NCBI GenBank assembly: GCA_029253325.1
Contig: JAQWZS010000217.1
Span: forward strand, 1-9,210
Length of the DNA: 9,210 bases
Direction of reading: 5' to 3'
Origin: Bacteroidia bacterium
GTDB lineage: Bacteria; Bacteroidota; Bacteroidia; NS11-12g; UBA9320
A model generated the notes under the pieces. It did not search any database, was not told the origin of the DNA, and was given only the letters and a program-made list of their open reading frames with translations. This document shows, piece by piece, positions 1-6,516 of the stretch (the first letter of the stretch is position 1; each line of letters opens with the position of its first letter). The translations under genes were made by a program, and so were the position numbers.

Positions 1-1062
1 CAACGATTTTGGCTAGCCACAGTTGAATCAATACTTATATTTTTTAGCTTATTTTTACTTAAAGAATATTGGGAAGAACATATCAAAGGAATCACATCTT
101 ACCCTGAAGAAATGCTCACCATCCACCTTCCCTACTACACTTTAGCATGGCTTTTAAGCATGGGTTTTAATGGGTCTTATCAGGCCCCATTCAACTTTAG
201 TAAATTAGCTCGGAGTATTTTAATTGGCACATTGGTTATTCTAATGATCTATGGTCTTCTCCCCAACCAATTACATTTTAGTCGAGGGATTATCCTATTT
301 GGTTCCTTATTAGTAACTGCTGTTTTATTCTCTTGGAGAACACTATACCACCTGTTAAAATACAAAACACTTGACTTCTCACAAAAATCAAACATTAAAA
401 GTGTACTCATTGGCAGTGAGAAAAAGTGGAGTGAGTTATCTAAGATTCTTAGCCGTTATCAAAAGGATTACCAGCAGGTCGGGTTTATATCAGATAAAAA
501 AAGCGAATCATCTCATTGGTTAGGAACCAAAAAACAACTCAAAGAAATCATTCATATTTATGGGGTTAATGAACTAATTTTTAGCAACGAGACCGTGAGT
601 ACTAAATACACCATTCAAACTATGAATGAATTTGGTCCAAACATCAATTATTTTACCATACCATCAGCTAGTAATTTTGTAATTGGGAGTCAATCAAAAA
701 ACTCCAATGGGTTATATTTTGGCCAGCAAATTGAACTCAACCTTAGCAAGAGTGAATGTCGAACTCAAAAAAGATTTTTTGACATTTCATTAGCTCTTCT
801 GCTCATATTCACCTGCCCTATTTGGGTCTTTTTCAAAAGAACTCGTATTAAATTAAGCCATTCCACGGATGTTTTGTTAGGAAAAAAAACATGGGTTGGA
901 TATGCTAGTAATAGTGATGACCTTCCTTCAATAAAGCCAGGTGTTTTTGCAACAGACTATCAACTTGAAGATAAGAAAAGTGGGTTCCAAAAAAATCTAG
1001 ACTTGCTTTACGCAAAAAATTACTCGGTTTATAATGACTTAAGGATTTTCTTATCCTGCTAA
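1..1062 (+). CDS. Membrane protein with Rossmann-like domain and shortened sugar-transferase-like C-terminus (5' partial)
   Basis: The frame is open from base 1, so the true start lies outside the window; 353 codons are visible. Four hydrophobic segments come first (about residues 7-22, 39-54, 70-87 and 97-117), then a Rossmann-like region starting near KSVLIGSE (about 134-141) with a GFISD turn. This order matches the N-terminal half of polyprenyl-phosphate sugar-phosphate transferases (WbaP/WcaJ type). The tail starts with KRFFDIS (257-263) and a hydrophobic helix, as in the bacterial sugar transferase domain (PF02397). It ends with the matching pieces: VLLGKKTWVGY (like vLxGdMSlVGP), IKPGVFATDYQ (like vkPGiTGlxQ) and YSVYNDLRIFL (like wSlxxDlkIl). 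The catalytic middle (DxGPvfFxQ, KfRtM, LDELPQ) is absent. Bacteroidota relatives may carry a GT2 domain further upstream; that cannot be seen here. A cell-envelope or polysaccharide role is inferred; catalysis by this domain is doubtful. The stop lies inside the opposite gene. Confidence 0.7.
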   Translation, partial: QRFWLATVESILIFFSLFLLKEYWEEHIKGITSYPEEMLTIHLPYYTLAWLLSMGFNGSYQAPFNFSKLARSILIGTLVILMIYGLLPNQLHFSRGIILFGSLLVTAVLFSWRTLYHLLKYKTLDFSQKSNIKSVLIGSEKKWSELSKILSRYQKDYQQVGFISDKKSESSHWLGTKKQLKEIIHIYGVNELIFSNETVSTKYTIQTMNEFGPNINYFTIPSASNFVIGSQSKNSNGLYFGQQIELNLSKSECRTQKRFFDISLALLLIFTCPIWVFFKRTRIKLSHSTDVLLGKKTWVGYASNSDDLPSIKPGVFATDYQLEDKKSGFQKNLDLLYAKNYSVYNDLRIFLSC

Positions 1063-1500
1063 CAGCCCCTTGACCATATCGGCAATCAACTTACCATCAG
1101 CCTTCCCTTTTAGCTTGCCATTTGCCATCCCCATAACCTTGCCCATATCTTTCATACTGGTGGCCCCCAATTGTGAAATGATTGATTTTACCTCATTCTC
1201 GATTTCTTCAGGACTAAGTTGAGCTGGAAGAAATTTTTCAATTATAGATAATTCTTCCTCTTCTATTTTGGAGAGATCAGACCTCCCTTGTTCATTAAAA
1301 ATCCGAATGGAATCCTTGCGTTGTTTTGCCATTTTGACCAAAGCTTCCATCTCATCTTTTTCTGTGACATCTCCCCCACCTTCTTGTGTTTGGAGTATTA
1401 GTAATGCAGCTTTAATTGCTCTCAAACCACGAAGCGTACTTTGGTCTTTCGCTTTCATCGCCTGCTTCATTTGGTCGTTGATTTGTTCGGACAAACTCAT
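1051..1500 (-). CDS. yqeY: GatB/YqeY domain-containing protein
   Basis: This is a complete 149-residue protein, the normal size for stand-alone YqeY proteins. The sequence follows the family throughout: an N-terminal helix (MSLSEQINDQMKQAMKAKD), LRGLRAIKAALL, a central AKQRKDSIRIFNEQGRSDL block, EEELSIIEKFLPAQLS, and a C-terminal MGKVMGMANGKLKGKADGK segment. The domain resembles the tRNA-binding tail of the GatB amidotransferase subunit. YqeY proteins lack the GatB catalytic part and their cellular role is not settled, so a tRNA-linked role is only inferred. The ATG sits 4 nt after a TAAATTTG box, pointing to a very short or absent leader. The last 12 bp overlap the end of the convergent membrane-protein gene, so no separate terminator fits between them. 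Confidence 0.93.
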   Translation of the reverse strand: MSLSEQINDQMKQAMKAKDQSTLRGLRAIKAALLILQTQEGGGDVTEKDEMEALVKMAKQRKDSIRIFNEQGRSDLSKIEEEELSIIEKFLPAQLSPEEIENEVKSIISQLGATSMKDMGKVMGMANGKLKGKADGKLIADMVKGLLAG

Positions 1501-1504
1501 GGAG

Positions 1505-1537
1505 CAAATTTAATGACAAATTACCACATCCCGTCAA
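1505..1537 (-). promoter_or_regulatory. Bacteroidota-type promoter of the yqeY gene
   Basis: On the minus strand, TTG (1535-1537) is followed by 22 nt and then TAAATTTG (1505-1512). This fits the TTG-N17-23-TAnnTTTG consensus described for Flavobacterium and Bacteroides sigma factors. The box ends 4 nt (CTCC) before the ATG, so transcription should start at or next to the start codon. The match is read directly; promoter activity is inferred. Confidence 0.55.
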
Positions 1538-1560
1538 TATCACTTGCCTACTTTACCTCA

Positions 1561-1592
1561 TCAGCGTCTCCCGCCACAGGCGGGGACGCTGA
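1561..1592. repeat. GC-rich REP-like palindrome
   Basis: The left arm TCAGCGTCTCCCGCC (1561-1575) and right arm GGCGGGGACGCTGA (1579-1592) pair around an ACA loop. There are 14 paired positions and one bulged T. It is far richer in G+C than the flanks. It lies in a non-coding gap, no annotated gene reads into it, and no U-tract directly follows, so a terminator is unlikely. The form (short near-perfect GC palindrome in an intergenic gap) matches REP-type elements mobilised by Y1 (RAYT/TnpA-REP) transposases. Only one copy is visible here, so its repetitive nature is inferred. Confidence 0.5.
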
Positions 1593-1607
1593 ATGTGTTT
1601 TCATGGA

Positions 1608-1661
1608 CATCAAAGTTTATTCGCTGTGGCGAATCCTCTCGTTCCTCAAGAGACATTGATG
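1608..1661. other. Potential branched fold: outer stem enclosing two hairpins
   Basis: CATCAA (1608-1613) can pair with TTGATG (1656-1661). It encloses a perfect hairpin ATTCGC-TGTG-GCGAAT (1619-1634) and a bulged one, TCTC(g)TT-CCTC-AAGAGA (1637-1653). Together they would form a three-way junction 16 nt after the GC palindrome. The inner hairpin shares CTGTGGCG with the minus strand of that palindrome, hinting that the two belong to one composite (BIME-like) element. Individual stems are short, so part of this could be chance. Confidence 0.35.
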
Positions 1662-1662
1662 G

Positions 1663-1803
1663 AGTATAATTTACTACACCCAAATTATGACGAAAATCAT
1701 ATCTGTTTATGACCAATATCATAAATTCAAACACAAATACTCCAAAATCATGCAACACCTTTGTTGCTACAATCAGACATTAACAATCTATAAAAAAATA
1801 ATT
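1663..1803. other. Gene-free AT-rich stretch before the repeat-protein locus
   Basis: No credible gene is seen. The frame of the downstream gene is open to an ATG at 1687, but those residues have no signal-peptide character, whereas the product from 1804 has one. The only structure noted is a small perfect hairpin, GCAACA-CCTT-TGTTGC (1752-1767). A CACCTTTG string (1756-1763) is one base off the TAnnTTTG box but has no TTG at the expected upstream distance, so I do not call a promoter. Confidence 0.5.
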
Positions 1804-2079
1804 ATGCAAAAAAAGAATCAAGGTTTCAGTTTAGTAATAGGTTTACTAGCTACTTTTTTATTTAACACGACACAAGCACAGGTAAAAGTAGGAGATAATC
1901 CTACGAATATCGATGCACGATCCGTGTTAGAATTAGAAAGCACCACACAAGGGCTTTATCTACCACGAATTACCACAGCACAACTCGATGCAGTATCCGG
2001 CTGGAAAGAAGGCATGGTGGTTTACAATACCGACGAAGACTGCATCAAAATCTTCGATGGTACCACTTGGGAATGTGTA

Positions 2080-2201
2080 GATGCTGGCAATGAACGGGAA
2101 GATGTTACGGTAAGAGGTGTAGATATGGTTATTGCTTCTCAAGCAGCTGCTGCAGGCGATACGGTTATTATTACTGATGATGGAAGAGTAGGAATTGGGG
2201 T
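2080..2201 (+). repeat. 122-bp direct repeat, copy 1
   Basis: This copy encodes the unit with EDVTVRGVDMVIASQ, AAAAGDTVIITDDGR and VGIGV. It matches 2634-2755 without gaps at 113 of 122 positions by hand count (about 93%). The copies lie 554 bp apart, which is not a multiple of three, although both are read in the same register of the protein. That independently places a net 1-nt loss between them. Confidence 0.9.
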
Positions 2202-2482
2202 TTCAAAGCCAACTAATTTGATGCATGTGTTGGGAGACAATGCATCGATTAAGATTGAAGCAAATTCCACAAGTTCATCAAATGGAAGTTTAGTGTTGCT
2301 CAACACAAATCAAACGGATGGTAATAGTAGTGCGATACATTTCAGAACGGCAACAGACGTAAGTCCTAATACAGCAATTGGGTATATACGAACTATTACT
2401 AATGATCATACGCATGCTACGAGAAGTGGGACTATGCATTTTGATTTAGCAAATTCATCGGGTCCACAAACTAAAATGACAA

Positions 2483-2486
2483 TTTT
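2483..2486 (+). other. Probable 1-nt deletion (frameshift site) in a T run
   Basis: Upstream, frame 1 reads KMTIF and then loses homology at QMVM-stop. Downstream, frame 3 reads FPNGNVGIGTTSPQ. A run of five Ts instead of four would give a continuous KMTIFPNGNVGIG, the usual wording of this repeat family. Four Ts is short for phase variation by slippage. Confidence 0.75.
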
Positions 2487-2633
2487 CCAAATGGTAATGT
2501 AGGAATAGGGACAACCTCACCGCAAGAGAGGCTGCACGTAGATGCTAACAACGATAGCTTACAAATAGATAACTTAGATGGTACAGGTACCCTTTTAGGT
2601 ATTGATGCCAATGGCAAGGTGTTTAAAACGGCA

Positions 2634-2755
2634 GATACTGGCAACGAATGGGAAGATGTTACGGTAGGAGGTGTAGATATGGTTATTGCTTCTCAAGCAG
2701 CTGCTGCAGGCTATACGGTAGCTATTACTGATGATGGAAGAGAAGGAATTGGGGT
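2634..2755 (+). repeat. 122-bp direct repeat, copy 2
   Basis: Second copy of the unit (EDVTVGGVDMVIASQ, AAAAGYTVAITDDGR, EGIGV). Of nine differences from copy 1, two are silent and seven change amino acids: A/T, R/W, R/G, D/Y, I/A (two bases) and V/E. Several are chemically radical. This pattern fits relaxed constraint or uneven diversification after a fairly recent duplication. Confidence 0.9.
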
Positions 2756-3484
2756 AACCGACCCAGACATAGCACTTAATGTAGAAACATCATCGGATAA
2801 TGGATTAGGGAAATTTGTAATTCGTACAAAGACTGGGGAAAATACTGGACTAGTTGTGAGAGCTAAAGGAATAGGAGCAACAAAGAATATTGGTGGCTTT
2901 TTTCAGGCAAAGGGAGCAACTACAAATGTGGCCTTGGAAGCATCAGAAGGAGATGTATTACTTAACACGACTTCAGGAAAAGGAAATACAGGAATAGGCA
3001 CAACCACCCCACAATATAAGTTGGAAGTAGCAGGTGCAATCATGCTAGAAGACGCATCTGCTCCTTCTGCGGCATCAGGGCATAGTGGGCTATAAAGTAG
3101 CAGTGGTGAGCTAAACGCTATAGATGCCAGTGGCAATAGTACGGTAATATCTCCCCACCACTTTAGCCTAGTAGCTCCTTCAGAAGAAATGGCTTGGAGT
3201 TTCTACTCCAAAAACGAAAGAATAGGCCAGCAAGTAAACGTAGATATGATGCGAGCTATTCGTCTTATAGAGGAGGTAACAGGTGAGCAGTTGATACATA
3301 AAGCAGACCTCAATGGCTCTGAAATTTCAGAAACAAACACCGAAAAAATCTCGTTGAAAGAAAAATTAGCTAAGCAAGAAGTGCTCATCCAAGAGTTAAC
3401 AAAACGCATCATTCAATTGGAAGAAAATCAGAAATAATAACTAAAAAGATTCAAGGTCAAAGACACGCTTCCAAAGTGCTTTAT

Positions 3485-4591
3485 CTAAAGAAAAGGTAGC
3501 TTAACCACTTTGGCCTTGATTTTATTTTTTCGAATTTGAATGTAGAATTCTGTGCCTATGGATGCGAGTGATGATTTAACATATCCCATCCCAATGGCTT
3601 TGCCGAGACTTGGACTTTGCGTACCGCTTGTTACCTCTCCAATACAATTCTCATTCATATCATAGATGAGATAATGTTGCCTAGGAATTCCCCTCTCCAA
3701 CATTTCAAAACCAATAAGTTTTTTTTCTGGTCCATTGTCTTTGATGTTTTTGTGGTAATCTTGATTATTAAATGGCTCACTAAACTTTGTAATCCAACCC
3801 AAACCTGCCTCAATAGGAGAAGTCTTATCATTGATATCATTCCCGTACAAACAGTACCCTTTTTCTAATCTCAAGGTATCCCTAGCTCCCAAACCACAAG
3901 GCATAATATCAAATTCTTCTCCAGCACTCATGATGGCATCCCATATCATTTCAGCTTCATGATTCCAAACATACAATTCGAAACCCCCAGATCCTGTATA
4001 ACCGGTGTTACTGATTACCACATCATCACTACCACCAAAACTTCCTGCATCGAAGTGATAAAATTTTATTTTACCTAGATCAATTGAAGTTAATTTTTGA
4101 AGTACCTTAATGGCATTTGGTCCTTGAACCGCAATGAGTGAAATATCGTCTGAAATATCTTCCAACTCACAATCAAATCCTTTAGCATTCTTTTGCTCCA
4201 TAATCCAATCCCAATCTTTCGAGATATTACTTGCATTTACCACCAATGTATATTCATTCTGATTCCATCGATAAACAATTAAATCGTCCACAATACCACC
4301 CTGATTATTAGGCATACAATTATATTGAGCCTGCATATCTACCATTTTTGTAATACTGTTAGAACACACCCAAGATATGAGGGCTTCAGCATCGTTACCT
4401 TTTACACTGAATTCTCCCATGTGGCTAACATCAAATACTCCAACACTATCTCTTACAGTATGATGCTCGGGTGCAAGACCTGCATATTGAACAGGCATAT
4501 CAAAACCTGCAAAAGGGACCATTTTAGCACCTAATTCAATGTGCTTATTGTACAATTTTGTTCTTTTTAATACGGAGATTTCTGATGACAT
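3485..4591 (-). CDS. gcvT: Aminomethyltransferase, glycine cleavage system T protein
   Basis: This 368-residue protein has the normal length for GcvT. It takes the aminomethyl group carried on lipoylated GcvH and, with tetrahydrofolate, releases ammonia and forms 5,10-methylene-THF in the cytoplasm. Diagnostic motifs are MVPFAGFDMPVQY (24-36), DVSHMGE (54-60), QGGIVDDLIVYR with the conserved active-site Asp near 102, NTGYTGSGGFELY, GLGARDTLRLEKGYCLYGND and TSGTQSPSLGKAIGMGYV. I chose the ATG at 4591 over an in-frame TTG at 4609, because the family start (LKRTKLYNKHIELGAK) follows it closely and a promoter-like box lies just upstream. It lies 73 bp downstream of menD on the same strand, so read-through is possible, but it has its own promoter candidate. 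The other gcv genes are not in this window. Confidence 0.96.
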   Translation of the reverse strand: MSSEISVLKRTKLYNKHIELGAKMVPFAGFDMPVQYAGLAPEHHTVRDSVGVFDVSHMGEFSVKGNDAEALISWVCSNSITKMVDMQAQYNCMPNNQGGIVDDLIVYRWNQNEYTLVVNASNISKDWDWIMEQKNAKGFDCELEDISDDISLIAVQGPNAIKVLQKLTSIDLGKIKFYHFDAGSFGGSDDVVISNTGYTGSGGFELYVWNHEAEMIWDAIMSAGEEFDIMPCGLGARDTLRLEKGYCLYGNDINDKTSPIEAGLGWITKFSEPFNNQDYHKNIKDNGPEKKLIGFEMLERGIPRQHYLIYDMNENCIGEVTSGTQSPSLGKAIGMGYVKSSLASIGTEFYIQIRKNKIKAKVVKLPFL

Positions 4592-4595
4592 GGTG

Positions 4596-4629
4596 CAAAT
4601 TAAATTCAAGTTAACAACTTAACCTTCAA
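4596..4629 (-). promoter_or_regulatory. Candidate gcvT promoter with palindrome in the spacer
   Basis: On the minus strand, TTG (4627-4629) is followed by 23 nt and then TTAATTTG (4596-4603), one base off TAnnTTTG and 4 nt from the ATG. The spacer holds GTTAA-CAAC-TTAAC (4610-4623), an inverted repeat flanked by two TTCAAG copies 20 bp apart (4605-4610 and 4625-4630, plus strand). It could be an operator. The arms are short and AT-rich, so chance is possible. Confidence 0.35.
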
Positions 4630-4664
4630 GACGACCATAAAAAACAAGAATTAAGTCTGGCTGA

Positions 4665-6299
4665 CTACAAGTTCAAGAAATTATTAAAAGCATTTTGGTT
4701 CTCTTGTTCATCCGTTATAAGCTCGAGAACAGCAGCTCCTTGATAAGAGTCAAATTGATTGTAACAACTCCTTAAACTACTCATATCATTTGCTGCAAAA
4801 TGGGGTATCCCAAAATGAGTACATAATGCAGAAGCGTTTAAAAAGTGAGGAGTGGTTTGAAACTTTATTGAATTACCCAAACTTTCTGGACCTTTGATTA
4901 GGTTAAAAATACCACCACCATGATTATTGAGTATTATAATCTTTAGATTTTGGGGTACATGCTCATTGAAAAATGCATTTACATCATAAAAAAAAGCAAG
5001 ATCACCTGTTATCAGTAGCACATTTTTATCGGTAACTAGGGCATTGCCCAAAGCTGTGCTCGTACATCCATCTATTCCACTTGTCCCTCGATTGGCAAAT
5101 ACCGTATTATCCGAACGTTTATCATTCATCAAAAACGAGGCATACCTCACTGGCATCGAATTGCTGAGATGTAAAATTGTTCCTGGCTTTAATTTCTCAA
5201 GAACAAAATTCACAATAGAAAACTCGTGATATCCCAACCAATCCAATTGACTGAATTTCGACTGAAATAACTCCGTCATATTTTTCCATGCCGTTAGATA
5301 GCTTCCTTCAATTGAAATGGCACTATCAGTTAGAGAAGATTGAATCTCTGAAGGATTTAATAACTGAGGTTGGCTTTCAAACATATCCCCCACTTCGTCA
5401 TAATTGGTGATATGAAAATGGGCCTCTGGTTTATGAATCTTCAACAAGTGTTTTAACCCTTTAGAAAGGGTTGCTGTACCTGAAGTAATCAAAATATCTG
5501 GTGACAATACTTTCAAAGCATCCATGCCACCTTGTTTTGATAATGATGAAAATAACATGGCATCCCAGTAGGATACATTATTCTGTTTTGAAGAAGTAAT
5601 ATCAGAAAGAATAACAGCTTTATCAGAAGTTATAGTAATCCCTTCCCCATCATCCATCCCATTAAAAACAAGCACTTTTTTGTGATCAAAAGACACATTA
5701 GCCCCTGCTAATATGGAATTCAAGCTATGATCTATTTTAGGAACTGACGGGAAATTAACTTCTGTATTGGTGGAAAAATCAGAAGGACTCATATCATAAA
5801 ATGGCTCTCTGATTGGAACATTAATATGAACGGGTCCTGGTATTTCCGATTGAATACAATTCACCACCTGTTGAGCTATGGCTGTAAATGCAGACTCATC
5901 ATCGAAAGAATCGGGTGTTTGAAACTCGCCACGAATATGATTTTTGTAGATGTTTTTCTGGCGAATAGCTTGACCATCCCAGGCATCAATTTTTTCAGGA
6001 GGTCGATCTGCAGTTATAATAATTAATGGAACTCTTGCATAAAAAGCCTCTGCAATAGCGGGATAATAATTGAGTGATGCCGTACCACTAGTACAATTCA
6101 ATATAACAGGTTGACGCGTATGTTTCGCCATCCCCAACGCTATAAAACCTGCACTTCGTTCATCAATTACCGAATAACAATTCTTTTTAGTATGATTCAA
6201 CGCAAATAAAATAGAAGCATTTCTACTACCTGGAGAAATTACAGCATTATCTCCTGGTAGATTTTGGATTAATGCTTTTATGCATGATTGAACACTCAT
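4665..6299 (-). CDS. menD: 2-succinyl-5-enolpyruvyl-6-hydroxy-3-cyclohexene-1-carboxylate synthase
   Basis: This 544-residue ThDP enzyme joins isochorismate with the decarboxylated carbons of 2-oxoglutarate to give SEPHCHC, an early committed step in menaquinone synthesis. Visible motifs are ISPGSRNAS (21-29, with the conserved Arg 26), DERSAGF with the ThDP-activating Glu 47, TSGTASLNYYPAIAEA (70-85), ADRPPE, GTSGIDGCTSTALG, and the ThDP/Mg signature from GD (432-433) to NN (458-459) followed by HGGGIF. The N-terminus is some eight residues shorter than in E. coli MenD; no upstream in-frame ATG was found in the stretch I checked, so the ATG at 6299 is kept. A purine-rich AGAGGAG (6310-6316) lies 11 nt upstream and may serve as a ribosome binding site, unlike its neighbours. 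It is divergent from odhB across 217 bp. No other men genes are seen nearby. Confidence 0.96.
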   Translation of the reverse strand: MSVQSCIKALIQNLPGDNAVISPGSRNASILFALNHTKKNCYSVIDERSAGFIALGMAKHTRQPVILNCTSGTASLNYYPAIAEAFYARVPLIIITADRPPEKIDAWDGQAIRQKNIYKNHIRGEFQTPDSFDDESAFTAIAQQVVNCIQSEIPGPVHINVPIREPFYDMSPSDFSTNTEVNFPSVPKIDHSLNSILAGANVSFDHKKVLVFNGMDDGEGITITSDKAVILSDITSSKQNNVSYWDAMLFSSLSKQGGMDALKVLSPDILITSGTATLSKGLKHLLKIHKPEAHFHITNYDEVGDMFESQPQLLNPSEIQSSLTDSAISIEGSYLTAWKNMTELFQSKFSQLDWLGYHEFSIVNFVLEKLKPGTILHLSNSMPVRYASFLMNDKRSDNTVFANRGTSGIDGCTSTALGNALVTDKNVLLITGDLAFFYDVNAFFNEHVPQNLKIIILNNHGGGIFNLIKGPESLGNSIKFQTTPHFLNASALCTHFGIPHFAANDMSSLRSCYNQFDSYQGAAVLELITDEQENQNAFNNFLNL

Positions 6300-6329
6300 T
6301 GATTCTATAACTCCTCTTACAAGAACACA

Positions 6330-6358
6330 CGAATATACATATGGATTTAGTTATCCAA
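6330..6358 (-). promoter_or_regulatory. Candidate menD promoter
   Basis: On the minus strand, TTG (6356-6358), an 18-nt gap and TATATTCG (6330-6337) match TTG-N17-23-TAnnTTTG with one mismatch in the -7 box. The start would give a leader of roughly 25 nt that includes the AGAGGAG ribosome-binding-site candidate. Confidence 0.4.
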
Positions 6359-6487
6359 CACCATGCTCGTATTAGATTTCAATTTGGACTTCGGGTTAAA
6401 TTGTACTTTGAAGGAATGCTAAAAAATAAATTAATGATCTTGATATAAAATCTCACAGAATGGACCTCTTAAGTTGAAAATCTGTTT

Positions 6488-6495
6488 TACCTTTG
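6488..6495 (+). promoter_or_regulatory. Candidate -7 box of odhB
   Basis: TACCTTTG is an exact match to TAnnTTTG and lies 21 nt before the ATG, giving a short leader. No TTG is present at the standard 17-23 nt upstream; the nearest (6474-6476) is only 11 nt away. The call therefore rests on one element. The rest of the 6300-6516 gap holds only this, the menD promoter and AT-rich sequence. Confidence 0.35.
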
Positions 6496-6516
6496 ATGTT
6501 CAATTACAATAACTAA

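Larger units (their letters stand above)
1804..3437 (+). pseudogene. Secreted GIG-x(3)-P repeat (tail-fibre/adhesin-like) protein, broken by frameshift and nonsense codon
   Basis: The start at 1804 gives a clear signal peptide (hydrophobic LVIGLLATFLF, cleavage likely after TQAQ). Next comes a module common at the N-terminus of Bacteroidota surface proteins (SVLELESTTQGLYLPRIT, then EGMVVYNTDEDCIKIFDG). Four GIG-x(3)-P motifs follow, near 2191, 2502, 2745 and 2991, of the type found in fibre-like beta-structured proteins. The end is a SPHHFSLV segment and a probable coiled coil (about 3340-3434). Two lesions split it. At 2483-2486 one base is missing: frame 1 ends at TAG 2500-2502, while NGNVGIGTTSPQERLHV continues in frame 3. 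At 3093-3095 a TAA interrupts GHSGL-[stop]-SSSGELNAIDASGN with both sides in the same frame, as one substitution from TAT or TAC would do. A canonical peptidase S74 domain is not visible. Function unknown; surface display is inferred. Sequencing error could explain one lesion, less easily both. Confidence 0.8.

Noticed and set aside
1608..1661. Cloverleaf-like fold as a tRNA or tRNA remnant
   Set aside because: It is too short, there is no acceptor stem pairing of 7 bp, no recognisable anticodon arm, and the GCGAATCC string alone does not make a T-arm.
1756..1763. CACCTTTG as -7 promoter box for the repeat-protein gene
   Set aside because: It mismatches the first consensus base, lacks a TTG at the expected distance upstream, and lies inside a small hairpin.
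1687..1803. N-terminal extension of the repeat protein starting at ATG 1687
   Set aside because: The extra 39 residues show no signal-peptide pattern and would bury the clear signal sequence that starts at 1804.
2483..2486. Programmed frameshift or phase-variable tract
   Set aside because: Four Ts is too short for typical slippage, there is no slippery heptamer with a downstream structure that I can see, and a second nonsense lesion downstream points to decay or error instead.
3451..3519. Shared terminator between the repeat-protein locus and gcvT: TCAAGGTCAAAG (3451-3462) with CTTTGGCCTTGA (3508-3519)
   Set aside because: The arms pair except for one U-G, but the loop is 45 nt, the right arm is gcvT coding sequence, and no U-tract follows. 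A smaller bulged stem (3459-3482) competes for the left arm. Not strong enough to annotate.
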